Assembly (NCBI GenBank): GCA_964023275.1
Contig: OZ029923.1
Span: 8,608,685-8,672,684, forward strand
Origin: Norana najaformis
Taxonomy: Eukaryota; Annelida; Clitellata; Crassiclitellata; Hormogastridae
DNA length: 64,000 nt
Direction of reading: 5' to 3'
Shown: in pieces, positions 23,118 through 36,009 of the stretch
Position numbering within the stretch: position 1 is the stretch's first letter
How the letters are laid out: each line of letters starts with the position of its first letter
Position numbers and translations under genes: made by a program
The notes under the pieces: model-generated
The model's input: the letters and a program-made list of their open reading frames with translations, nothing else
Databases searched by the model: none
Told to the model about the DNA's origin: nothing

Positions 23118-23261
23118 GATACGATGTAATACAATATAGTACTGTATAAGGCTTTGGCCTGCTACTGGTCGTTAGCCCAGCAATGTTTCAAAAGTAGGAA
23201 AGATATGTCCCCAGGAAAATTCGCGTCAGATGAACCATTTTGCAAAAATGCATAGAAGTGA

Positions 23262-23450
23262 ATCGTAATCGTAATCTTGAGATTTAAACTGCGCCCAACG
23301 AAAGCTAAGTCGCGGGAACCAGCTTAGTCACAGACACTCAGTCAAAACAAAATCGATTTGCAAAAGGGTTCGGTTCCAGATCAAGATCCAAGAGCCAGGC
23401 AGGCAGACAGTCGAACGCCTACGGTGGATGGTGAAGACCGTAGGATGGCT
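23262..23450 (-). mobile_element. CR1/L2-like LINE 3-prime end, third copy
   Basis: Shares the block CGCGGGAACCAGCTT, GTCAAAACAAAATCGAT and GCAGACAGTCGAACG with the other two copies, plus a (TAATCG)n tail at its left end. Confidence 0.72.
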
Positions 23451-23959
23451 CTAACAGTAGTATCCAGTGTTTAACGACATCTTGTGGGTGCTAGGATCGT
23501 TGACATCATCCCGTTCGAGAAGCAAAATACGACATTAATAACGGAAGAGAACATATAAGGTTTGAGAGTCGGTTGAAGCTCCACCAACCAACCTAGTCAT
23601 TTCCAAACTTTTTTCCGTAACAATGTCAACCCTACCCACTTTCAATTTAATCGTTTCTTAAAGGTTTCCTATTTGCAGAGGCCATAGGGTAAACATTCCT
23701 GTGCGTATGGACTATGCTGTTGGTACCGTTAACACCGGGTGCATTACCGTGGCAGCCGACCAGAGTGGTTCCTGCAATTCAATCACCATTCTTCTCTTGG
23801 GTAAATATCTGCTATAGGAAACCATGTCATGCAGTTCGTCTTCAAACATTGATCGTTCCCAACGGCTAGCCTTTGCCCTCCAAATTGGCCCCATACTTTC
23901 CAGCTTCGTCTTAGGCTCTGTAATCTAATAAAATCTCTAAACTATTGATTTCTCTAGCG

Positions 23960-24265
23960 CCTTTTTCATAATGCGCAAGGCTTCAGTCGATGGTAGCTTC
24001 AAGTTAGACCATAGTAGAAAGTCCTGTGCTTCCCAGTTTAGTGTGTGGGGTGTTTGGTCGGTGGTTGGGCCCTCCACATGTAATGGCCTCCCTCTTAATC
24101 TGCGTGTCCTTCTTGCGAGGGACGCTAGATACACTTTTCACCAACACTTAAAAACTGTTCTCTATCTCAGGAGCCGGGCTGGGAGCACCTCTGGGTATAT
24201 GACTTGAAGGGGCGCAATAAAAATGTTCGGAATGAATGAGTGAATGAATGAATGAATGGATGAAT
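23960..24265 (+). mobile_element. CR1/L2-like LINE 3-prime end with (ATGA)n tail
   Basis: Reads VVGPSTCNGLPLNLRVLL, HQHLKTVLYLRSRAGS and a stop, then GGGGCGCAATAAAAATGTTC and an (ATGA)n tail. Family C-terminal motif G-P...N-LP...LK..L. Confidence 0.78.
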
Positions 24266-25280
24266 GAATCTGCGCTCACCGGTTTGGTCCCATGTTGTAC
24301 AATCCAAGCTCTCTAGTTTGATTCGCAACAATTTACGTTACACACGTTTGACAGTTTCACTCGGAACCGAACCTGACCCAACACTGATTCTGTTTCGATT
24401 AGGCGCCTGTGAATAGGGTGCCTGACTCCCAAAACTCAATCTGAGATTACGATTATAACATGCTTCAAGCTGAATCTCTAGAGTTCCATTGGAAAATAGC
24501 CTCTGTTCTTCATGTACAAAATTCCCTCCAATCATCTCTAAATAAATTTTTACTGCTAATGTGTCCTAGATGAAGATAGGCCTGTGGGAGGCAGATCAAT
24601 CGCCCAGAATTGCGATAAATCAAGGAGGGCAGACCGGTGATCGATTCCGTCAAACTGCCCGGCTATGATGGACCTAGAGGGGCCGACCGAAGCGAGCACA
24701 GAACTCCCGCATGACCGGTCTTCTTCGTCGGTCAGTCATTGGTCATGGTCAACCAGCCGCATGCTTGATTCGTCCCGGCAGCAATTTGTTCTTCAGAATT
24801 GCCGCATCTTGTGCAAAAAAAAATTTTCTTTCTTATATCGTCCGTCCCTACTTGTTTTACCATCCTACTTCTTCTACCGCCTCTTCTTAATCGTCCCTTG
24901 GCTTCCTCTTTTCGTATCTTCTTCCTTCCTTCACCTCTTGTGCTTTTTCTGCCTCCTTCTATCTAGCTGTCCCACATTCATGTCTGTCCTCGTATCCCTG
25001 TTATTTTCCTTCCTTGTCACTGTCTCCCTATCTTCTCCCTTTCCATCTTATGCTCGCCCTCGGGCGCTCTCTCCTTGCATATTCTTCTCCATGTGACTCA
25101 CATTCTCTCTCTGTCCTGTCTCCCTATCCTTTCCCTCTTATGCTTTCCCTCAGTCGCTGTCTCCCTACATATCTTTCTCCACATCACTCATATGAGACTC
25201 TCTCTCTGAGTCGCTATCTTTTTTCCATATCTTCTCTTTCTCTTCGTTTATCGCCCTCTTACTAATCTCCCATTTTGTTC

Positions 25281-25398
25281 TCCATCTCTTTCCTTTCTTC
25301 GCCTCCGTTTCTCCCCATTTTCTCCATCTCTTTCCTTTCTTCGCCTCCGTTTCTCCCCATTTTCTCCATCTCTTTCCTTTCTTCGCCTCCGTTTCGTA
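25281..25398. repeat. 42-bp tandem repeat, about 3 copies
   Basis: CCATCTCTTTCCTTTCTTCG plus CCTCCGTTTCTCCCCATTTT repeated almost perfectly, inside a pyrimidine-rich stretch (24830-25480). Confidence 0.9.
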
Positions 25399-25901
25399 TG
25401 CTCTCCGTTCTAAGTGTATCTCTCTCTCTCTCTCTCGTCTCTCTCCTTCGTCTTCCACCTCTTCCATCAACTGCCCTTTGTTAGCGATCGGAGACGGAAA
25501 GCATGTCGTTCGTCATGCCGACGAGAAATAATTATGGTTCGGGGCGACAGAAACAAATATTTATTATGTGTCAAAGTTGCGTTTCGTTGGCCCGGGGAAC
25601 GGGTCAATGGAATCCCCGCTGGTCAGAGTAGGGATCGATTTAATTGTGCCGGACACTAAATTTATGGCCGGCCCTCCACTCGGTGAGTAGCCCAGGATGG
25701 AGATAAATAGATAGGCGGACAGCGAAGGTGACATAGAGACCGACAGGCAGACAGAACTGTAGACGCTTAGACGAAGCGGGGAGGATGGAAGAAGGAAAAG
25801 CAAGAGGAAGAGATCGAGTGAAGATGCAGCAAAGCAATTCTCCGTTCTTTAGAACGGCAGATAAATAAAAGCCGATTAATGATTGGAAAGTGTTTAGTTT
25901 T

Positions 25902-26064
25902 ACATTTGTTAAGCGCCACTGTCTAATGACTAAGCATCAATCAATGGCGCTGAACAGATGAGCAATTACTCTAGGTTCCTTCACATTAATCGTCTCAGTG
26001 CAGGCTCGAACCCGTACACTCATCGTTACAGGACGAGCTCTCAATCCAATCGGCTACCGTGTAA
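25902..26064 (-). mobile_element. SINE family A, copy 6
   Basis: Tail (TTAAGCGCCACTGTCTAATG) to head (CCAATCGGCTACCGTGT) reads on the plus strand, so the element is on the minus strand. The core is diverged. Confidence 0.82.
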
Positions 26065-26240
26065 TGTATGAGCTGAACGAACGAAGCGATCGCGAATGTT
26101 CTGTGGGAATTGATGAATAAAACAGCCTCGAATTTTACCAATAAAAAACTACTGACTTATTCGGATAAGGACGGCTCTTGCAAAGATCTTAAACTGGCAG
26201 TTCAGCTGTTTGTTGTCAGATATCAGATATCGAGATATTG

Positions 26241-26478
26241 TCAGATATCGGGAGAATTAGAGGATGTTGGTGACTGGTCGCTATGCGCGCAGGTGGCATA
26301 CAATTCTTTTATAAAGTTGTTTTTTTTTTCAGAAATTTAAATTAAAATTAATGGTAATATGTATCAGATATCGAGAGAGTTAGAAGGTTTTGGTGACTGG
26401 TCGCTGGTGGCATAACATTCTTTTATAAAGCTGTTTTTTTTTCAAAAATTAAAATTAAAATTGGTGGTAATATGATTT
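26241..26478. repeat. 122-bp tandem duplication
   Basis: TCAGATATCGGGAGAATTAG at 26241 and its counterpart at 26363 start two units sharing TTGGTGACTGGTCGCT and ATTCTTTTATAAAG. A third, diverged copy is at 21925-21985 (GGTGACTGGTCGCTTTGCGC). Confidence 0.85.
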
Positions 26479-27274
26479 TGAACAACTACCAATACAGATA
26501 TTTCTATGTTATTTACATGGTTTTGATGCAATAACATATGTTGTATAGGTATGAAAAATAAGAGAGATTGACCTGCCAGACGTCAAACCTGAGTCAGAAG
26601 GAGACATATCAGATGCATAAATCATAGAGTATACGTAACATGTGACACGTATTCAAGCCCACTTGTATTATTTACCTCTGACCATAGTTCAAATACGACC
26701 ATTGAACGTCGAGGACTTATTTGCGCCGAAATCCAGAACTTGTTGGGTAAATATTGTTCACTGATGCTGGCCGACTTAGAATGTTGGTGATTAACGCCTT
26801 TTTGGCAAACACTCTGCCACTTATGATGGACTGGCTGTTTAGAAAACCCTCAGGAATTGCTTGCGTATCTTCACATTTTTCTTTCAACGAGTTCTGAGCA
26901 TTGCTTTGCCGAAGCAAACAGATGCGTACATTCATACGTACATACGTGCATACATGAATGCCACGCTTTATGGCGCCATCTGGGCTTTTTGTAGCTGGAT
27001 TACACATCTTCGAGGTATCCCACCAGAACAAACTTAAGATCAACTTCCTCAGGCCAACTATTTGTCCCAACTTACCAAAACGACGTATGGTTTCTGTTAT
27101 TTTTTACATCTGGTTCTCCTCTACGGAATTCACTTTCACCATCTTTGAAATACCCTTCTCTTTCTCTTATTTCATTTCGCAAACAATTGAGGACATCTTT
27201 TACCGGCTACCCCGTTTTTGAGGTGAATTCGTAAATTAGCGCGATAGAAGTAGTTTATAAGTAGTAGTAGTATT

Positions 27275-27345
27275 AGTAGTGACTGGTCTAGTTAGCTACA
27301 TCGGTAAACGCTTATGCCAAGGATCCTCTGTTCGAAAACGGTTGT
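27275..27345 (+). mobile_element. tRNA-like short repeat C, copy 1
   Basis: TAGTTAGCTACATCGGTA then TATGCCAAGGA and GTTCGAAAAC: tRNA-like A- and B-box spacing. Shared with 41307-41380. Confidence 0.5.
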
Positions 27346-28542
27346 AAGGCTTATTAACACCAACAGTATTATAATCAACTGAAACGAATAACGACTTTAA
27401 TTCTAAAAATTGCAGTACATATATTTTTAAAATACCATTTAGCCACTTTCACGTGGAAACAGATTGCGGAAGCCCAGAGACATTTATCTCCTGTTTCTGA
27501 ATTCCTGCTTCTGTTCTTGTTCGTGCGACTAATGTTTTCATACGCATCATGTAGCTTTGTTTTGAGCACGTATTACCGTAAGCCAGGTAAGTGGTGTATC
27601 GTGTAACGATTCTTTTTTCGTCGTTCAGAGACAGGAAAGAATTATCTGATAGAAAAGGCTTTTTTCATCTACATCAAGAACGATTTGGAACATTTGAAAT
27701 CCGAGCTGTTAATCAATACACGTAGAATGTGTCAAATGTAGACCTAGCAGAGGAGTCGAATTTGCTAAAATATTTACTTGTATTTACAAACAATTGTTCA
27801 GCGGTGAGTCACATATAATTACTTTATTATTCTTCTCTGTCGGCTGAAGGACAGAGAATAAATATGTAGAAGTATTTTCCAATGTTTAACGACATCTCAC
27901 GGCACCGAAGGCCCTTGACGTCGAATGGAAACTTTTTTAGATACATTTCTAAGAATTGTGTAGTTTTCTTTCTGGACCTACCTTGAAGGACGTGGTAAAT
28001 GGGCACCCTCGCGCAGGGGCAAAATGAGGCACTTGCCCCTCCTGGAATTTCCTAATGAACACGGTTGTCCCACGTGAGGCCGGAAGGACGTGTCCCGTAT
28101 TGATATGTTATACCTGCATAGATTTCTATGGGAGCCAATGAATTTCATCTGAACCACTTCGTATACCCACCTGTCGCCTCTTCTGCTGGGGCTACATTTG
28201 ACTCACTCTACTTGTGTTGATTAACATATGATAATAATGATAATATTATTATTATCATCAGTGCTTTTTTCAGATGGAACGCTCCGGAACAGTGTTCCGG
28301 CACCCTTTTCGACTATTAAAAAAATAATTTAGTTTTTAATAAAAGAATTGTGTTATTTATATAATATAATGTAACTTGTTTTAATTCAATTTCAGTGCTT
28401 ACAACTTTACACTGTTTTCAGTGTTTATCGATTGATAAAAATAATGAAATTTTAGCAAAAAATTCCATGATTGTGCAGTTCCGGAACCCTTTTTCTAGAT
28501 TTTTTATCATCATTATTAGTATCATCATTATTTTTATTATAT

Positions 28543-28714
28543 CTGTATTTATTAAGCGCCGCTATCTAATGACTAAGCAACAACCGATGGCGCTGAGCAT
28601 TTGTAAGTGAAAGACTTGCTCAAGGTCCCTACGCAGTAGCCGTCTTAAGGAAGTCTCGAACCCGTATCTCCGCGTTACAAGCCGAGCGTTCTATCCAATC
28701 GGCTACCGAGTCCC
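28543..28714 (-). mobile_element. SINE family A, copy 7
   Basis: Full length on the minus strand with the core CTTGCTCAAGGTCCCTA and head GAGCGTTCTATCCAATCGG. Confidence 0.86.
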
Positions 28715-28794
28715 TTAGATAAATCCTCTCTTTAAACTCCCTGAGTATAGTCCCTTTAATAAATGAGTTATTACCCTACAATACTCCATACTAA

Positions 28795-28854
28795 GAATTG
28801 TCGAAAGTCTGCAACATCTCCGAGGCCAAAATTTTCGATATGAGTGCCTCCTTA

Positions 28855-28909
<55 letters not shown>

Positions 28910-29040
28910 CACATCAACCATGTATACACTCAAATGCACACATGGCTATCTAGCTGATCTAACCAATTACGTTTTCACGTAAATATCGCGCCATCGTGGG
29001 ACTAGAGGCTTTGGTTGCGTTGGATATGGCTGTGATGTAT
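28795..29040. repeat. Local segmental duplication, copy 1 (partner 30862-31137)
   Basis: Two blocks, GAATTGTCGAAAGTCT to GTGCCTCCTTAA and ACACATGGCTATCTAGCTGA to GGATATGGCTGTGATGTAT, occur in the same order about 2.1 kb apart with different microsatellites between them ((AC)n(AT)n here). Second block about 90% identical. On the minus strand it is part of an 85-codon open frame. Confidence 0.88.
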
Positions 29041-29216
29041 GGGTTACCCAATACTAACAGACGGCTATATTTCAAATCATGATCTATGCTGGTGTCATCC
29101 AGCAAAACTAAACGAGCCTTGTATAGGGAAGAGTAAAATTGCGCCTTGGTTCGTGCCGCGGTCCACAAGTCAGTCGTCATAATGACTCGGCAAATACAGG
29201 AGGCTCCATATGGCAT
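28959..29216 (-). pseudogene. Open frame with coding look, unrecognised, probably a fragment
   Basis: 85 codons (AQFYSSLYKARLVLLDDTS, LKYSRLLVLGNPYITAISN, TKASSPTMARYL), stop after VIG. An upstream stretch (29390-29290, minus strand: DILYDVIVDLRKYVAIREPK) is also open but in a different frame and ended by a stop. I do not recognise the family. It may be a decayed mobile-element or gene fragment; its last 35 codons are duplicated at 31034-31137. Confidence 0.25.
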
Positions 29217-29408
29217 CGGTCATTCCCATCATGCAGAGCGAACAGGCGATGGGTTTCATCCCATCCGTAACCGTCATGCATCAATGTCCGTTCTGCTGAA
29301 AGAGGCTACTGTGTCTGTCTCCTTTGGTTCGCGGATGGCCACGTATTTACGCAGGTCCACGATCACGTCATACAAGATGTCAGTTTTATTGACCAATCAT
29401 TCCACCAA

Positions 29409-29439
29409 TATATATATATATATATGCGTCAACACCCAC

Positions 29440-29475
<36 letters not shown>
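29409..29475. repeat. (TA)n tracts
   Basis: Two TA runs separated by a short unique piece. Confidence 0.9.
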
Positions 29476-29478
<3 letters not shown>

Positions 29479-30364
29479 TTAGATACGGCAATGAGGGTCG
29501 GTGGAATTATATATATGACAGTGTTTATGAAATACATATATATTTCTTAAAGAAATATATTTCATGGACCTATAGATACATATATAGACCCGTGGTAAAT
29601 GAACACTGTCATGGATATGCCTCTGTACACATAGGCTGTGTATGCATAGATTCTTCGATTGGAAATAGTCATCGATCAAAAAAAGTTTAACAAATATGAA
29701 GACATTCAGATGCATCGCAAGGACATCGAATGGAAAAAGAAATTAATTTATGGGCTTACAAAAGTTTAAACATACACATGGGCAAAATTAAATAGGGAAA
29801 CAGGGACCAAATATACTGCTGAGCAGTGGCTTAATTTGAAAATGCTGTCTCTAATGTTCATTCTGCTCAGATAAATCAGAATAAAACTCAAATAATCCGG
29901 AGTCACTTTTGTCCGATAGCTCTGAAAATAGAGCGGATCGTATTCCAAACGACATCTTTATAGTTTTATTATATGATCCAATCGCAGCAACGCCAAAGCA
30001 TTGTTACAAATGATTCATCATGGCTACATTATCTGGTGAGCACCATCATTATGGCCAATGCGGGCATATAGCGTTATTATATGTAGCGACATGTATGAGT
30101 GTGTTTGCTCCGTAGGCTGTTTCCGTGTCTTCTCGGATTCGCTTTTTGGCCTTCGACCGGACTCAGCCTGGAATTTGGCAAGCACATCGATTTTTCTTAG
30201 CAACGGCCATCAAGTGTTCCTACAGTGGCGCTATAGAAGTTATTCCGTTAGATTAGAATACACATGCATAAAGTCATCATTTAACAACCGGTACTTTTCT
30301 ACTGTTTAATATGCTGAGATAGTAATTAGGCAATGAGTACTTGGCGTAGTTCATATGTCGCTGA

Positions 30365-30537
30365 GGCACGGTAACCTATTGGAGAGAGTGCTTGGCTTGT
30401 AAGGCGGACAGTACGGGTTCGAGCATCCACTTAGACGGTCACTGTGTAGGGACCTTGAGCAAGTCCTTCACTCACAATTGCTTCACGCCTCAGATTCAGA
30501 TTTACCGAACTTGCTCGAGTAATAAATGCAAAAAAAT
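30365..30537 (+). mobile_element. SINE family A, copy 8 (variant 3-prime half)
   Basis: Head and core are intact; after TCACTCACAATTGCTTC it has a different 3-prime segment (GCCTCAGATTCAGATTT), shared with the copy at hedgehog (54240-54357). Confidence 0.83.
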
Positions 30538-30861
30538 GATAACAAAAAACGGGCAGATGCAGTGAAATTAAACACTGTTGAGCCGGTTTAGTACTTGGAT
30601 GTGACACTCTGTGGAATGCCGCGCCATCTGCTGCCATTCAGTCGTCCTTTCATTAAAGGGGGCCGGTAAATGAGAACCAACGCGATTGGAGGTTACAAGG
30701 CGGTCTCTCATTGGATTGTTTCGGTCGTGCGTGCGCCTCAGTCGAATGATCCTTCGACCTTGGGACCTTAACTATACAGAATTTCCATACAGACGTTTAG
30801 ACAAATTACCGTTACCTCTACATTTTTACCATTGCAATACCAAAATATTTACTGATAACAC

Positions 30862-31137
30862 TGGGAATTGTCGAAAGTCTACAAAATCTAGGAGGCCAAA
30901 ATTTTCGATATGAGTGCCTCCTTAAAATACATATACACTTATATATATTATATACATACAGATATATATAAAGTTACTTTGCAAATCCAATGCATATATA
31001 TATGCGTACACATTAACCATCTATATTCATAAGCACACATGGCTATCTAGCTGATCAAACCAATAACTTTTTCACGTAAATATCGCGCCATCGAGGGACT
31101 AAAGGCTTTGGTTGCGTTGGATATGGCTGTGATGTAT
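30862..31137. repeat. Local segmental duplication, copy 2
   Basis: Partner of 28795-29040; the central microsatellite is TATA/CATA rather than AC. On the minus strand it keeps YITAISNATKA but stops at TAG after LIS. Confidence 0.88.
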
Positions 31138-32194
31138 CTGTTATATCAGGATTTGTGATGTGTGTATATGTATTGTAGTTATACGCATATATTCATATAC
31201 GTGCTTGCACATAAATATTTATGCATAAGTGAGTACGTGTTACATACGCCAACAAAATGATAGCAGCCGGGATATGGACAGAGGAAAAACGTCTGACATT
31301 AATTTTCTCGACTGAGTCGATCTTTATGCATTTCGCCGGGCTGCATCTTTCCGCCTCTTTGCCCAGATATCGACGTAGCCAGATCGTCTGAAATTTGGCT
31401 GTTACTAATGACATTAGGAAGCGAACGTGTGCTGCCAGAAGGCAGTGGTAGCACTCAGCAGACAGGCAGCCAGACAAGCAGACGGACGAATAGGCGGGCA
31501 GATACGCATGCAAGCATTAGTGCCCTAAGAAAGACACCCTATCGGGTTCAGGCCGATCGAACGGAATCGATGGTCTTGAAGGAAGGAATTATTCTGCCAG
31601 CCAGTTCCGCTTTCATGATCGAAGCCTTCTTCTTTCATCCTTGAATTAGCCGCAGACACATGGAATCGACGGATACAGCAGGTTGAAAGAAGAAGCTCAG
31701 CACCGGCAGGAGTGGCGTCTTTGGACGTTTGAACCTGCCTGAGGGCAGAGAACCAGAAGAAGAAGAGAGACATGGAATAGGGGAACAGAGGATGAATGAC
31801 TACGCCAGTAATGCTAGGCTGGAGAAACGTTGGGGTAGGGCAACGGGACTGGGTAGGAGGATGGGCATGGGGCCGTAAGTGTTCTAAGAAACAATCGAAA
31901 TCCTATTTATTGTTTAACTCTTAGAATTCACGCTGAAAATAACTTAACCTAGCATTCCTTGGAAGAAACTCGCACTTACGATGCTATATAAATTGTCGTT
32001 ATTACAATTACAATTACAGTTACAAGAACTGATAAGTGGAGGTTCGTGTTAGTTAACGACAGCGCAGTTGTATTTCACCTACTTTTGCCTGACTAGAAAA
32101 CAACTGATGGAGAGAGGTCGGTATTGAACAAGCTATTCGAGAAATTATCGGCTTCATGTAAGTCGGTATAGTTGTTTAAATTATAGTCAATGGC

Positions 32195-32285
32195 AGTGAG
32201 GAAGGACTTGCTCAACGTCCTTACACAGTGACCGTTCGGAGAGGCTGGAACCTGCATTCTCTACACCATAAGGCGAGCACTCAAA
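32195..32285 (-). mobile_element. SINE family A, copy 9 (fragment)
   Basis: Only the core and B-box region remain (GGACTTGCTCAACGTCC, GGCTGGAACCTGCATTCT). Confidence 0.65.
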
Positions 32286-33384
32286 CAACTGAAGATGGTG
32301 TGACGCAATTCGGAGCAAATATCTTGCTAGTTTAATAGCAAAGTTACTTTGCAAATCCAATGCACCTACGCAAATTTTAGTACAATGACATTGAAGTATT
32401 TAAATTAATGAGGGGCCATTTTCCCTCCCTCCGTCTCTGCCCCAGGTGGTGCTTGTAATATTGTAACATTCGAGTTTAATAGGATGGGCTGGAAAGTGGG
32501 GAACCAGTATAGTCAAGTAAGACTTAGACAAAGGAAGTAGAGAGTCATTCACAGTTTATGGCTTGATGAGATTAGGTGTAAATAAAAGGATGTGAGATAC
32601 CAGAGAAAGAATACAACATTGCTCTGTACTTCGGTTTTGAGTAGCATTTTAGGAATTACTAGTTTAAGATTAAGAAATACTGGTAGCAGTCATTACCATT
32701 TGTAACTACTTCTGCCAATAAGTAGAGCCAATCAATATTTCTGTATCATAAAGTATTTGTACTTACTAGCAACTGCAAGACTTCAAAATGTTGTCGTCTG
32801 AACGAATATCTTCTCTATAGGTCATTCTTAACTGAACTTCTTATTTATTAGCTGTTGTACCCCATTGTGTTCTTACTGTTTGCCTTTCCTGCAATTAGTC
32901 TCGTCTCTACTCTCTAGAATAGCCTACTGAGCCTTAATACAAAGCAGGTATCGATGCCATCATTCAATTACGTCATTTGAATCGATTACGGCAGTCAATT
33001 ATGCGTCTGCTTGTGCCGTATTCACCGAAGGAAAAGCTGCATTCCATATATGGTCAACAAACGCAACATGGCAGTTCATTTATTCACTCGAAATCAGGTT
33101 ATATCCCCGAAGAGCCCATAAAACACGGAGCGACGGTTTCAGGTCATCGGATTTGCCCATGACCGCCTATATGTCCGTTGAACATTATTTTGATTAACGC
33201 GGTTATATAATCGCCTGACAAGCGAGTCTTTAAGACTACGAGATGCAAATAAATCAGGACCCTCTGAATGATCTCATCCAGATAAGCTTTGTTTTGGTCG
33301 GCTCCTCATCGTCGTCGTCATTCTTATCGCCATCATCGCCATCAACATCATCATGGTCATCATCATCAACATCATCATCATCAT

Positions 33385-33560
33385 CTTCTTTTTCTTCTTC
33401 CGTTACTTCTTTTTGTTCTTGTTCTTCTTGTTATTGTTCTTCGTGTTCTTGTTCTTCTTGTTCTTGTTCTTTTTGTTCTTGTTGTTCTGCTTCCTTGTTT
33501 TCTTCTTCTTCTTCTGCCGCTACTGCTGCTTCTTGTTTTTTTATTTTTCTTCTTCTTTTG
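33385..33560. repeat. Pyrimidine tract (TTCTTG)n
   Basis: TTCTTGTTCTTC type, preceded by (CATCAT)n from 33300. Same nature as 11337 and 41386. Confidence 0.9.
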
Positions 33561-33869
33561 AACTAATTGGGTTGAATCTAATACGAACTAAACTAAACGT
33601 TTTCTGCACAGGTGAAATTATTGTTAAAATTTGATGCTACTTACCTAACAACCTAGTTCTGCAAAAAGCTGGTCTCCCTGAGGCAGCTACTGTATGGCGC
33701 TGAGATATTTCGCCAATTTGAATTGCAGTCACATTGGAAACTAGATCCATAATAAGCTTTTGCAATATTAGGCTTAGACAATATGTAAATTATTAGGTTT
33801 ATACTATATATTGACTATATTTTAGATTTTTGCTTTCATAATATAATACAAGACAACTATAATTTGATA

Positions 33870-34222
33870 ATTCCCTCCTTATACAAAGTTCAGAAGTACG
33901 CATTGAAGCCGGGAAACAGGAGACATTAAGAGCCATACACAGGCTGAAAGAGGCAAGTGAAATACACTGTTTGTAACATGGTGTGCAGTTGCTACCACCC
34001 GTTCTACCAGGAAGTTTGGAAACCGTGCATTCGCTGTCGCCGGACCAACAGAATGGAATAAGCTACCAATCGCCATCCGAACCTCACCTACGATAACTGC
34101 ATTCAAAGTTGCACTTAAAACTCATATATTTAGACTGTATTATGATTAACTCAGTTCATGTTACGCGCTTTCGTGCAAGACTAGTTTTGCTTAAGCGCGC
34201 TATAAATGCTAGCTTACTTACG
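33870..34222 (+). mobile_element. CR1/L2-like LINE 3-prime end
   Basis: Reads RKFGNRAFAVAGPTEWNKLP, TAFKVALKTHIFRLYYD and a stop; then a tail GCGCGCTATAAATGCTAGC. The 5-prime limit is uncertain. Confidence 0.82.
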
Positions 34223-34967
34223 GTTAATTAGATATGATATGAGAAATGTAAATTCATAAAAATACAACAATATTTGATTATTTGAGGAATGTTTTATCGG
34301 TGCTGTCTCTAAGCTATAGCCTACAAAAGTTCAGGTATATTTGCATATTTTCCTGTAAGATATTTAATATACTATGAACATATGCAATATAGAGAGCGAG
34401 ATATAAAATAAGAAATGTAAATTTATATTACAACGAAGTCAGAGTAGCCGATAGAGAGCTTAGTTAATTCGCACGACTGCTTATATAGTAGGACTTTTGG
34501 TCGTAAACCCTGCCTTCGGTCGATGGCTGACTTATGGCGATCTTAATAAATAGTCTTCTGACTAGTGGCTTTAGTCTTACCTCTGAGGCAGGCCAGAATC
34601 GACAGAGCATTGAAAACAATCGCTGAACGCGGTCGACCGGGGAAGTTGATCCTCATCTTCCCTCGAAATTTTACCAACCAGAAACTACGATGGTTTTATT
34701 GAGCGATTTCCGTTGTTCTGGATGAACGCTGATCGTTGAATTCCCTATGACCTGAGCTCCAGCATTGGAGGTTTTTGAGCTTTGCCCTATCTGGTGCTTC
34801 CAGGAATTTTGCATTATACACCTGAAAGGGAGCTTTTCAGAAGTCAAAGCATAATTGCTGTTTACAAGATGTGATCGTTATATCTTGCACGAACACGTTT
34901 CATTCGTTGAAGTTTGTGATTTACTGTGTAATATGTGTTTTTCATTAACATAAAGTATGATTTTTAG

Positions 34968-35212
34968 CCTCAGAAGTACGTGTTTCACTTCGGAAATACT
35001 TGTCTCACTTTTGAAGTACATATTTCACTTCAGAAGTACCTGTTTCACTTTCAGAAGCCGTATTTCATTTCAGAAGAACCTGTCGCACTTGAGAGGTAAA
35101 TGTTTCAATGAATAACTTCCTATTTCACATTCAGAAGTACGTGTTTCACTTCAAAGTTACCTGTTTCACTCTCGAAGTAAATGCTTCACTTCAGAAGTAC
35201 GTATAGTGTTTG
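34968..35212. repeat. ~22-bp diverged minisatellite
   Basis: Units around TTTCACTTCAGAAGTACCTG, about eleven copies with many substitutions. Confidence 0.85.
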
Positions 35213-36009
35213 CACTTCACTTCCTCAAAAGTATACATGTTCGGTTGCATTATTAATTGTCTGCATTTTAATCCTAAGGCTATTCATGTCACTCTCGGGA
35301 ACGTGAGTTGTCCAGAGACAACAGACAATACTTACACCGGACTGCTGCTATTCGTATTTGTTCAAATTTGACTATACGTTGTCTTTTTAAATTTCCGCAA
35401 CTTCTGCTGACCGTGTCTTTTCCAGCGCCGTTCTTCTTAAACGCAAAACAACTATTTCCGAGATGCTTAACACGCGCGACTGATGTCCGTGTCTTTATGG
35501 GAATCGTTGCTCTGTTCAGCCCAAAGGCAGACCTATACAGCAGCAGCACCGCCGGCCGTTGCGCCACCAGCATCACCACCAACACCAGCAGCAACCGACT
35601 TCAGGCTCAGCAGTTGCGTGTGGGATGGATAAGGCATCATTTACTTCATAAATGCGGCGAGTTATAGGTGCGGTTCTTGCGATAACGATACAACGCAATG
35701 CCTTAACGTCCGTCCAGATTATCGCTACCGGTCAAAGACTGACCGTCGACTGACCAACGTCCGGTCGGTCGGTCCCTCTGTAAGTGGGTTTCCGTCGTCC
35801 AGCGAAGGAGGGAAGAGAAAGGAAGGGAAGCGGAGGGGAGGGGAGGGAAGGAGGAGGGCTGGGACTGTGGTCACCAGGCGCTTCGAATCCAATGATCGAC
35901 TGCGGAGAAAGGATATCACGTGAAAGAATGGTGGCCGATGGAGACCGAGACGACACGGAATATGTTGTCTATACATCGGAAAAGAACACAGATGGAAAAT
36001 GGACGATTT

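Larger units (their letters stand above)
23451..36009. other. Gene-poor stretch, apart from listed repeats
   Basis: The gaps 24266-25280 (pyrimidine-rich from 24830), 25399-25901, 26479-27274, 27346-28542, 29476-30364, 31138-33384, 34223-34967 and 35213-36009 hold nothing I can name. 28262-28500 (GGAACGCTCCGGAACAGTG and GTTCCGGAACCC) looks like remains of a DNA transposon, without clear TSD. Confidence 0.55.

Noticed and set aside
28262..28520. DNA transposon with CAGTGCTTTTTTCAGATGG-like end
   Set aside because: The right end and TSD could not be matched; left as a possible remnant only.
35289..35667. Overlapping frames on both strands of about 100-119 codons
   Set aside because: Neither shows a known motif; mutual overlap suggests a locally stop-poor GC stretch.
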